Assembly (NCBI GenBank): GCA_003488415.1
Contig: DNLQ01000219.1
Location: 1-5,432, forward strand
DNA: 5,432 nucleotides
Origin: Ruminococcus sp.
Lineage (GTDB): Bacteria; Bacillota; Clostridia; Oscillospirales; Ruminococcaceae
Direction: 5' to 3'
The notes below the pieces were generated by a model. It did no database searches and was not told where the DNA came from. It was given only the letters and a program-made list of their open reading frames with translations. Shown piece after piece: positions 1-5,432 of the stretch (position 1 is its first letter; every line of letters starts with the position of its first letter). Position numbers and translations under genes: made by a program.

Positions 1-279
1 ACTCCCGGTCACGGCACTGAACCCGTTCAGGGCTGGAAGCTGGGCGATGTCAACAGGGACGGAATAGTCGATTCCGCAGACGCTTCAGAGCTTCTGAAGA
101 ACTATGCAAGCGTTTCCACCGGCGGCGATCCTATTGACGAGGAGACACTGAAGATCAGCGATGTGAACTTCGACGGTCTTGCAGACTCCAGTGACGCCTC
201 CAGGATACTTGAGTACTACTCATTCATATCCACTGGCGGAAACATGACTTCTGATGAATTTTTCAAAAAATCCGAATAG
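1..279 (+). CDS. C-terminal dockerin module of a secreted, probably cellulosomal protein (5' part outside window)
   Basis: The open frame enters from the left edge and gives 92 residues before a TAG stop. It holds a dockerin, the module that docks secreted enzymes or structural proteins onto cohesins of a scaffoldin outside the cell. Two calcium loops are visible. Loop 1 uses D16, N18, D20, D24 and D27 (DVNRDGIVDSAD). Loop 2 uses D54, N56, D58, D62 and D65 (DVNFDGLADSSD). Each is followed by a helix (ASELLKNYA; ASRILEYYS) and the same tail motif STGG, so the two halves are a clear internal duplication. Loop positions 10 and 11, which in type I dockerins help set cohesin specificity, are SA in the first repeat and SS in the second. 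The stretch before residue 12 (TPGHGTEPVQG) looks like a linker. The protein ends shortly after the second repeat (SDEFFKKSE), so the dockerin is C-terminal. The catalytic or binding module lies upstream and cannot be named. Ruminococcal origin is inferred from the STGG style. Confidence 0.93.
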   Translation, partial: TPGHGTEPVQGWKLGDVNRDGIVDSADASELLKNYASVSTGGDPIDEETLKISDVNFDGLADSSDASRILEYYSFISTGGNMTSDEFFKKSE

Positions 280-303
280 GGGAAAAATTTGGTTTAACGG
301 GGG

Positions 304-341
304 GAATACCGCAGACTTCGGTCTGCGGTATTCTTCTTTTT
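304..341 (+). terminator. Strong intrinsic terminator after the dockerin gene
   Basis: Bases 304-316 (GAATACCGCAGAC) pair perfectly with 321-333 (GTCTGCGGTATTC), a 13-bp stem closed by a C(TTCG)G tetraloop, which is exceptionally stable in RNA. A T-rich tail (TTCTTTTT) follows at 334-341. It lies 25 bases past the dockerin stop codon. The complementary strand does not show a matching T tract, so it is expected to act only on + strand transcripts. Confidence 0.95.
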
Positions 342-409
342 GTCACTCTTTACAAACTATCAGTCCTCCATTTGTCTATTCCTACAAAGTTCCGGAAAAT
401 TTCGTCTTT

Positions 410-438
410 TTTATCCTTTAAAATCACTTGTATATAAA
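410..438 (+). promoter_or_regulatory. Weak promoter candidate for the lipoprotein gene
   Basis: An AT-rich stretch carries TATAAA at 433-438 as a possible -10 box. With a 17-base spacer the -35 position is TTTATC at 410-415, which matches only three of six consensus bases. A start near 445 would give a leader of about 65 bases. The preceding strong terminator means the lipoprotein gene must have its own promoter between roughly 342 and 450, but the exact boxes are uncertain. Confidence 0.3.
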
Positions 439-453
439 AGAAGAAATACTTAA

Positions 454-483
454 CCGGATGAGAAACTCTTTCCTCAGTTCCGG
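454..483 (+). promoter_or_regulatory. Imperfect hairpin in the lipoprotein mRNA leader
   Basis: CCGGA (454-458) can pair with TCCGG (479-483), TGAG (459-462) with CTCA (473-476), and AAA (463-465) with TTT (469-471), leaving small bulges and a three-base loop. It ends 11 bases before the ribosome binding site and has no T tract, so it is not a terminator. It could stabilise the leader or affect translation; the function is speculative. Confidence 0.35.
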
Positions 484-509
484 GAATACCGCATAAAGGA
501 GGAAATCAC

Positions 510-2828
510 ATGAAAAAGATACTTGCTTTCACTCTCGCTCTCGGAATGCTGTGTACAGGCTGCTCTGCCGGACATGAAGGTAACAGTACAGTAAGCGTAA
601 GCGGCGAGTCACAGCCAGACGGCTCCGAAAAACCCATGAAGGCTGCTCAGACTCAGTACAAGGAGACAGATATGACCGTTCCGGATGACTTTGCCGGCAG
701 ACAGCTGCTGTACAGCTATAACGGGGTGCGGCTGCTGTATAACAGCCGTGACGGTAAACGTGTGATACAGATGTACGGGGATGATATGGCTCCCGGCGAT
801 AAGATCATGCTCCGTGAACCTGAGGACAAACGCAGTTCCTACAGTACCGATATTTATCCATGTGCATCTGCTGACGGAGTACTGACGATACTGTATCAGC
901 ACATCATCTATGACGGCGACATCACCGACACTGAACGCTATCTCAGCGAGGCTGAACCGGTGTTCGTGCTGAGGCGGTACTCACCGGATGGCGAGCTGCT
1001 GTCTGAGGCGGAGATAGAAAACCCCGGAGAGTTCTTCACCTACGGAGAGGATTTTATCAGTACCATTACTCCCTACGGCAGCAACTATATCCTTGCCATC
1101 CATGATGCCCTGGTGCTGCTCAGTCCGGAGGGTGAGGTGCTTGATATCACAAACATCACCGATAACTGGTACTTCTGTACCGACTCCGAAGGCAGGACTG
1201 TTGCAGCCTCCAATGAAGCCTGGGGATATATGGACGGGGAGACTCTGAAGCTGCCCGCAGAAACGAAGGAGTACGGAAAATGGCTCAGCAATCACGGCGT
1301 ACCCTTTACCGGTACAGGAGACTATACCGCCTTCCTGACGCTGAACGAGGGCTTCTACGGTGTTGACGCCGAAGGCAGGCTCACGGAGCTTATGGACTTC
1401 TCGGATTCCGATTACGTACCGCCTTTCGTGGGCATGACGGTAAGCGACGGGGCTGACGGATTCGTGACACTGTACGATGACTTTAACACCGGTGCAGGTA
1501 TGCGCTTTTCACACCTGACTCCTCGCCCGGTGGGATATGTGGATGAGCGCAAGCCTGTTAAGGTTGGCTGTATCAACTGGGACAACAATGCCAGTGACAC
1601 TGTAGCTATGTACAACAAGCAGTCGGAGGAATATACGGCGGAGATCAGGACCTACGAGGAGTACGATGACCTGAAGCTGGATGTAGTGTCCGGAGATGCA
1701 CCTGATCTGTTCTGCTATCAGCCCTCATCCGTCATGTACCGCTATGCAAGGCTTGGAGCGTTTACCGATCTGTATCAGCTTCTCGACAGCAAGGACGGTC
1801 TCAGCCGTGAGGACATAGTTCCAAACATTATGAAAGCCTACGAATACAAGGGTGCTCTCTACGGACTGCCTGTCGCCTATCACCTCGACTGCTGGACTGC
1901 AAACCGTGAGGTGATACCAAGAGAGTACTCCAACTGGAATCTGGAGGAGTTCTTCAGCTTTGCGGAGAACCTGCCGGAGAATATGTACTTAGGCTCTAAA
2001 AACTCTCCCTTCATGGATCCGGAGCTGTGCTTCATAAACCTGTTCCCGGCAGCTATGCGCAGCTTTATCGACTACGACAGCTTCACCTGTACATTTGACT
2101 CTCCGGAATTCGTACACCTGCTCACTTTCTGTAAGGATGCCAAAATGCAGGGGCGGATAGACTGGGACGGTTTGTCACAGGAGGAAACTGAGGCGGCTTA
2201 TAATGAAGAAAGATATGCTCTCCTGAATAAGACCGCCCTGCTCGATCACGGTTTTCTCCACAGCCCGGAGGATCTTGTGATCGGCTCGTCAAACTGGGGA
2301 CTGTACATTAATGACGATTTCAACTACGTCATCTATCCCAACAACGACAGGAGCGGTACTGTCTTTACAGGCAACTGTATGTGCTACTCCATACTGAACG
2401 GCTGTAACGAGCCTGACGGTGCCTGGGACTATTTCTGCTATATCAACAGTCAGAAATATCTTGAGAGCTATTTACAGGTGGAGAATTGTTTTGTCTCCAA
2501 TAAGAAGGAAAATCAAAAGAGACTCGATGATGCCTTCTACTGGGCTGAACAGATGGAATGGAATGAGGACGGTCAGCACGATTCTCCTAAATCCGGCGGA
2601 AACTGGGCTGACTCCATTGAGACAAAAAAGTATTCCATGCCGCCTGAGACCAAACAGTACATCCTTGACTTCCTCTCCACCTTTGACAAGCTGGGTGACA
2701 GCGATGAACCGGTGTTCAACATCGCAAAGGAGGAGGCGGACAGATTCTTCGCCGGTGAGTCCTCTGCGGAGGACTGTGCTGCCATGATACAGAACAGAGT
2801 ATCTCTTTATCTGAGTGAGAACAGCTGA
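510..2828 (+). CDS. Lipoprotein with propeller-like N-terminal half and family 1 type extracellular solute-binding C-terminal half
   Basis: A 772-residue secreted lipoprotein. The signal peptide starts MKKILAFTLALGML and ends in a lipobox CTG|C, so Cys18 should be lipidated and tether the protein to the outer face of the membrane. A Ser/Gly/Glu-rich linker (19-55) follows. Residues about 60-340 contain recurring strand-turn-strand units (YSPDGELL 157-164, LSPEGEVL 204-211, TDSEGRTV 224-231, VDAEGRLTEL 285-294), which suggests a beta-propeller-like fold. Residues about 345-772 resemble ABC-transporter sugar-binding proteins: VKVGCINW at the start, DLKLDVVSGDAPDLF (387-401), GAFTDLYQLL (416-425), YKGALYGLPVAY (446-457), and a C-terminal EEADRFFAGESSAEDCAAMIQNRVSLYL, typical of that family. 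The usual protein of this family has about 400-550 residues, so the N-terminal half is extra. The mature chain carries 14 cysteines besides the lipidated one. ATG 510 is chosen from AAAGGAGG at 495-502, seven bases upstream. There is no permease or ATPase gene beside it, so import or sensing, and the ligand, remain unknown. Confidence 0.9.
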   Translation: MKKILAFTLALGMLCTGCSAGHEGNSTVSVSGESQPDGSEKPMKAAQTQYKETDMTVPDDFAGRQLLYSYNGVRLLYNSRDGKRVIQMYGDDMAPGDKIMLREPEDKRSSYSTDIYPCASADGVLTILYQHIIYDGDITDTERYLSEAEPVFVLRRYSPDGELLSEAEIENPGEFFTYGEDFISTITPYGSNYILAIHDALVLLSPEGEVLDITNITDNWYFCTDSEGRTVAASNEAWGYMDGETLKLPAETKEYGKWLSNHGVPFTGTGDYTAFLTLNEGFYGVDAEGRLTELMDFSDSDYVPPFVGMTVSDGADGFVTLYDDFNTGAGMRFSHLTPRPVGYVDERKPVKVGCINWDNNASDTVAMYNKQSEEYTAEIRTYEEYDDLKLDVVSGDAPDLFCYQPSSVMYRYARLGAFTDLYQLLDSKDGLSREDIVPNIMKAYEYKGALYGLPVAYHLDCWTANREVIPREYSNWNLEEFFSFAENLPENMYLGSKNSPFMDPELCFINLFPAAMRSFIDYDSFTCTFDSPEFVHLLTFCKDAKMQGRIDWDGLSQEETEAAYNEERYALLNKTALLDHGFLHSPEDLVIGSSNWGLYINDDFNYVIYPNNDRSGTVFTGNCMCYSILNGCNEPDGAWDYFCYINSQKYLESYLQVENCFVSNKKENQKRLDDAFYWAEQMEWNEDGQHDSPKSGGNWADSIETKKYSMPPETKQYILDFLSTFDKLGDSDEPVFNIAKEEADRFFAGESSAEDCAAMIQNRVSLYLSENS

Positions 2829-2873
2829 TGTGAAGGTATGCAGCACAGCTCACACTTCTGCATGATCTTAACT

Positions 2874-2907
2874 GAGCCGCACCGTTCCGGTGCGGCTTCT
2901 GTCATTT
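2874..2907 (+). terminator. Probable intrinsic terminator after the lipoprotein gene
   Basis: AGCCGCACCG (2875-2884) and CGGTGCGGCT (2888-2897) form a perfect 10-bp GC-rich stem with a TTC loop, extendable by one G-U pair at its base. The tail (TCTGTCATTT) is only moderately T-rich, so termination may be incomplete. It lies 46 bases after the lipoprotein stop codon and just before the next promoter candidate. Confidence 0.75.
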
Positions 2908-2928
2908 CCAGGAGTCAGTGCATATAAT
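2899..2928 (+). promoter_or_regulatory. Sigma-A-type promoter candidate for the small membrane protein gene
   Basis: A perfect TATAAT -10 box lies at 2923-2928, with CTGTCA at 2899-2904 as the -35 box (four of six consensus bases) and an 18-base spacer. The -35 box lies inside the tail of the preceding terminator. The predicted start, near 2935, falls at the edge of the ribosome binding site, so the leader would be only about 15 bases. Confidence 0.5.
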
Positions 2929-2935
2929 ACCTCAG

Positions 2936-2941
2936 AAGGAG
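2936..2941 (+). promoter_or_regulatory. Ribosome binding site fixing the start of the small membrane protein at 2950
   Basis: AAGGAG is placed eight bases before ATG 2950, an ideal distance. The same frame is open further upstream to a GTG at 2890, but that codon lies inside the terminator stem and has no ribosome binding site, and a GTG at 2941 overlaps this one. ATG 2950 is therefore preferred. Confidence 0.8.
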
Positions 2942-2949
2942 TGATTTGT

Positions 2950-3288
2950 ATGGATACTGCCCTGATAACCGCAGCTGCGGTACTGGCTGTCATTGCTGCC
3001 GCTGAGATCATCTGCCTGTTCCTGCTGCCGTGCCGGGATGTGAGTCCCCTGTATGCTGAGATACTTCCAGTATTCTCCGAAGACGATCTGCTGCCCCAGC
3101 GCCTTGACTGTCTTGCCCTGCGCTCCGGCGGAAGAACTGCACTTATCATCGTTGACTATTCCGCCACCGAACAGCAATTGGAGCTGTGCAGACAGTTCTG
3201 CTCCAACGAGCCTGACTGTACCATTATTTCTGCCGGTGAGCTGGAGAAAATATTATTGAAAACATTTGCAATTCCTGAGAAAGTATAG
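2950..3288 (+). CDS. Small single-pass membrane protein of unknown function
   Basis: A 112-residue protein that I do not recognise. Residues about 4-27 (ALITAAAVLAVIAAAEIICL and on to LLP) form one hydrophobic membrane segment. There is no positive charge before it and an Arg right after it (CRD, 28-30), so the C-terminal part is probably cytoplasmic. That part looks folded: a predicted strand TALIIVDY (63-70), a helix EQQLELCRQFCS (74-85), a strand CTIISA (90-95) and a helix GELEKILLKTF (96-106), an alternating alpha/beta pattern. Six cysteines are present (22, 28, 54, 80, 84, 90). No catalytic motif is seen. It is supported as a real gene by a good ribosome binding site, a promoter candidate and fit between the lipoprotein and recD2. 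Only 45 bases separate it from recD2, so readthrough into recD2 is likely. A true hypothetical; its function should not be guessed from recD2 alone. Confidence 0.8.
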   Translation: MDTALITAAAVLAVIAAAEIICLFLLPCRDVSPLYAEILPVFSEDDLLPQRLDCLALRSGGRTALIIVDYSATEQQLELCRQFCSNEPDCTIISAGELEKILLKTFAIPEKV

Positions 3289-3294
3289 TATAAT
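3266..3294 (+). promoter_or_regulatory. Promoter of recD2 overlapping the end of the small gene
   Basis: TTGCAA (3266-3271, four of six consensus bases) and a perfect TATAAT (3289-3294) are separated by the optimal 17 bases. The -35 box and spacer lie inside the last codons of the small membrane protein gene, and the -10 box begins directly after its TAG stop. Transcription should begin near 3301, giving a leader of about 33 bases before the recD2 start. Confidence 0.7.
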
Positions 3295-3333
3295 ATAAAG
3301 TAGCTATGTTTTATCAGGAAAGGAGTGGGCTTC

Positions 3334-5432
3334 ATGTCAGAGCAGACGCTGCATATCGAAGGTACTGTTGAGAATGTCATCTACCGCAGCGATACTTCCG
3401 GATATACCGTTATCGACCTTGATGCAGGCGGTGAGCTTATTACCGTTGTGGGCGAACTGGGCGAGACTGACGTGGGCGAGAGCCTTATTCTTGAAGGCTC
3501 CTATATCTCACACAAGAAATTCGGAACTCAGTTCCAGGCTGTTTACTGCGAAAGAAAGCTCCCCTCTACTGTTGTCAACATCGAAAAGTACCTTGCTTCC
3601 GGCGCTATCAAGGGTATAGGCCCCGGACTTGCAAAAAAAATAGTAAACGTGTTCGGAGATCAGACTCTCTCTGTCATTGAGAACGATCCTTTCAGACTCA
3701 CCGTGGTAAAGGGCATCTCCCCCAAAAAATGCGAGGAGATCGCTGCTGAGGCAAAGAAACTGTTCTCCCTGAAGGTCATTATGTCCTTCCTGTCGCAGTA
3801 TGATGTGAAGTCGCAGTTCGCCATGAGGACCTTCCAGCAATACGGTCCTGACGCAATGGAGCTCCTGAACGTGAACCCATATCTTCTCTGCGGTGAAAAT
3901 ATCGGGCTGGACTTCCGGAAGGCTGACGAGATCGCCCATGACCTGCACATAGAAAAGAATTCCGACAAGCGTGTTATCGCCGGAATGCAGTATATCCTCA
4001 GGGAGAACGCTGTCCGCAGCGGTCATACCTGCCTGCCTGTAGACTCTCTCCTTGAACTTACTAAAAATGCCCTGGGCATCACTGAGAGAGATTTCTTCAA
4101 CTCCCTTAATGCCGGTCTGGACGACAACGAGCTTTTCGACTACATGAAAAACGACCGTGAATATACCTATCTTCCGGATTACTACTACGCAGAAAAGTTC
4201 ATAAGCGACAGGATACACGTCCTCAAGAGCTTTTCCTCACCTGAGGATTTCGACTACGATAACCTTATCGACATCGAAGAGGAGGAAAACAGGATACGCT
4301 ATCAGGAGCTTCAGCGAAAGGCTATCAATACCGCACTTTCTCGTGGACTTATGATTCTCACCGGCGGCCCCGGTACCGGTAAGACCACCACTCTCAACGC
4401 CATTATCTCTATCTTTATGAAGCGTGGTGATAAGGTTCTGCTGACTGCTCCTACAGGACGTGCGGCAAAGCGTATGTCCGACCTCACCGGCTTTGAGGCA
4501 AAGACTATCCACCGTCTGCTTGAAGTTGCTCCCTCCTCCGGAGACAGACTCGTCTTCGTACATAATGAAAACAATCCCCTTAACTGTGATGTTCTTGTCA
4601 TTGACGAGATGTCAATGGTGGATGTGCTGCTATTTGATAAGCTGCTCCGTGCGCTGAGACTGGGTTGCAGGCTTGTGATGGTGGGCGATACCGATCAGCT
4701 CCCGTCAGTCGGCGCAGGAAACCTGCTCGGTGACCTTATCTCCAGCCGGGAAGTGCCTACGGTACAGCTCACAGAGATATTCCGGCAGGCTCAGCAGAGC
4801 TGCATTGTCACCAACGCTCACCGTATCATATCCGGTGAGATGCCTGACCTTGCACGGAAGGACAATGACTTTTTCTTCTTCCGCCGCTCTGACTATGACC
4901 AGGCAGCTGACCTTATTGTATCGCTCAACAGGGACAGACTCCCCAAAGCCTTCGGCTACTCCCCTACCGATGATATACAGATACTCTCACCCTCACGCAA
5001 GGGAAGCGTGGGAACTGTGGAGCTGAACAAGCTGCTCCAGAACGCCCTGAATCCGCCGTCTCCCATCAAACAGGAGGTAAAGGGATACATATATACCTAC
5101 CGCACCGGTGATAAGGTGATGCAGACACGCAATAACTATGACCTTGTGTGGAAACGAGGCAGCGAACAGGGTACGGGAGTATTCAACGGAGATATCGGTA
5201 AGATCACAGGCATCAATCACGCTGCTCAGACCGCTGTGGTGGAGTTCGACGGAAGAGTCACTACATACCCCTTTGACCTTATCTCACAGCTTGAGCTTGC
5301 CTATGCTATCACTGTACACAAAAGCCAGGGCTGTGAGTTTGAAGCAGTCATTATGCCGGTAATGGGCGGATTTGAAAAGCTCAGCTACAGGAATCTGCTG
5401 TATACAGCAGTCACAAGAGCCAAAAAGCTGCT
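3334..5432 (+). CDS. recD2: ATP-dependent RecD2-type DNA helicase (3' end outside window)
   Basis: A superfamily 1B helicase that moves 5'-3' on single-stranded DNA in repair and replication-fork maintenance, in the cytoplasm, and without RecBC partners. 699 complete codons are present and the frame is still open at the window edge; family members usually have about 715-800 residues, so only a short C-terminal piece is missing. Domains in order: an OB-like N-terminal domain specific to RecD2 (about 5-75); helix-hairpin-helix DNA-binding repeats (about 86-140, with IKGIGPGLAKKI and VKGISPKKCEEI); then the helicase core. Motif I is GGPGTGKTT (344-352, Lys350 binding ATP phosphates), Ia is APTGRAAKRM (372-381), II is VIDEMSMVD (422-430, D424/E425), III is VGDTDQLPSVGAG (450-462), IV is LTEIFRQ (479-485), V is TVHKSQGCEF (660-669) and VI is LLYTAVTRAKK (688-698, Arg695 as the likely arginine finger). 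FNGDIGKI (617-624) marks the SH3-like 2B insert. ATG 3334 follows AAAGGAG (3319-3325) by eight bases. No frameshift or lost motif is seen. Confidence 0.97.
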   Translation, partial: MSEQTLHIEGTVENVIYRSDTSGYTVIDLDAGGELITVVGELGETDVGESLILEGSYISHKKFGTQFQAVYCERKLPSTVVNIEKYLASGAIKGIGPGLAKKIVNVFGDQTLSVIENDPFRLTVVKGISPKKCEEIAAEAKKLFSLKVIMSFLSQYDVKSQFAMRTFQQYGPDAMELLNVNPYLLCGENIGLDFRKADEIAHDLHIEKNSDKRVIAGMQYILRENAVRSGHTCLPVDSLLELTKNALGITERDFFNSLNAGLDDNELFDYMKNDREYTYLPDYYYAEKFISDRIHVLKSFSSPEDFDYDNLIDIEEEENRIRYQELQRKAINTALSRGLMILTGGPGTGKTTTLNAIISIFMKRGDKVLLTAPTGRAAKRMSDLTGFEAKTIHRLLEVAPSSGDRLVFVHNENNPLNCDVLVIDEMSMVDVLLFDKLLRALRLGCRLVMVGDTDQLPSVGAGNLLGDLISSREVPTVQLTEIFRQAQQSCIVTNAHRIISGEMPDLARKDNDFFFFRRSDYDQAADLIVSLNRDRLPKAFGYSPTDDIQILSPSRKGSVGTVELNKLLQNALNPPSPIKQEVKGYIYTYRTGDKVMQTRNNYDLVWKRGSEQGTGVFNGDIGKITGINHAAQTAVVEFDGRVTTYPFDLISQLELAYAITVHKSQGCEFEAVIMPVMGGFEKLSYRNLLYTAVTRAKKL

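Larger units (their letters stand above)
302..493 (+). repeat. 12-base direct repeat flanking the intergenic region (302-313 and 482-493)
   Basis: GGGAATACCGCA occurs at 302-313, as the left arm of the dockerin-gene terminator, and again at 482-493, two bases before the Shine-Dalgarno sequence of the lipoprotein gene. The second copy is therefore also complementary to the right arm of the terminator: TGCGGTATTC at 324-333 can pair with GAATACCGCA at 484-493. Whether this is chance, a duplication remnant or an RNA-level interaction cannot be decided from one sequence. Confidence 0.6.

Noticed and set aside
2419..2787. Open frame of 122 codons on the + strand inside the lipoprotein gene, and overlapping - strand frames at 2472-2846
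   Set aside because: They overlap the conserved C-terminal part of the solute-binding domain, and the + strand translation is rich in Arg/Ser/Pro in the way of an out-of-frame shadow.
2838..2863. Short inverted repeat ATGCAG / CTGCAT after the lipoprotein stop codon
   Set aside because: Only six pairs with a 14-base loop and no T tract; the much better hairpin at 2875-2897 explains termination.
2890..2949. N-terminal extension of the small membrane protein from GTG 2890
   Set aside because: The GTG lies within the terminator stem, has no ribosome binding site, and the extension would put 20 polar residues before the membrane segment. ATG 2950 has an ideal ribosome binding site.
3633..3640. 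Run of eight A inside recD2, a possible slippery site for programmed frameshifting
   Set aside because: The zero frame continues through all helicase motifs, and no stimulatory structure or useful alternative frame is evident, so it is probably just Lys/Ile codons.
3508..4218. Long open frame of 236 codons on the - strand
   Set aside because: It lies entirely opposite recD2, whose conserved domains explain the sequence, and its translation shows no recognisable motif. It is a shadow of codon bias.
1..5432. Search for tRNA, rRNA, riboswitch, CRISPR, insertion sequence, attachment site, toxin-antitoxin or defence genes
   Set aside because: No cloverleaf, regularly spaced repeats, transposase motifs, terminal inverted repeats or paired small toxin genes were seen. 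RecD2 alone is a housekeeping helicase and not evidence of a defence system.

Overview
The window looks like chromosome of a Gram-positive, anaerobic, fibre-degrading gut bacterium of the Ruminococcus group (R. flavefaciens / R. albus / R. champanellensis type). The main reason is the C-terminal dockerin at the left edge: two calcium-loop repeats, each ending in a Tyr-rich helix followed by STGG, the style of ruminococcal cellulosome proteins. Strong AAAGGAGG-type ribosome binding sites and a lipobox-type lipoprotein also fit Firmicutes. The genus is an inference from these features, not a database match.

Layout, all genes on the + strand: (1) 1-279, the 3' end of a dockerin-bearing secreted protein, closed by a very strong intrinsic terminator with a UUCG loop (304-341). 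(2) 280-509, a 230-base intergenic region with that terminator, a weak promoter candidate, a leader hairpin and a 12-base direct repeat of the terminator arm just before the next ribosome binding site. (3) 510-2828, a 772-residue lipoprotein. It joins a propeller-like N-terminal half to a family 1 type extracellular solute-binding half, with no transporter permease or ATPase beside it in the window. (4) 2829-2949, a short gap with a GC-rich hairpin terminator whose tail overlaps a good sigma-A-type promoter candidate. (5) 2950-3288, a small single-pass membrane protein of unknown function, 112 residues. (6) 3289-3333, a 45-base gap; a promoter with a TATAAT box abutting the stop codon of the small gene should drive the next gene. 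(7) 3334 to the right edge, recD2, an ATP-dependent 5'-3' DNA helicase, cut off by the window near its C-terminus (699 codons present).

The genes do not form one obvious pathway. The dockerin protein and the lipoprotein belong to the cell-surface polysaccharide-use side of this lifestyle, while recD2 is housekeeping DNA repair. The small membrane protein may be co-transcribed with recD2, but recD2 appears to have its own promoter. I found no RNA genes, mobile elements, CRISPR arrays or defence system. The region reads as mostly ordinary; the less usual items are the orphan propeller/solute-binding lipoprotein, the unknown small membrane protein and the layout of the short intergenic regulatory regions.
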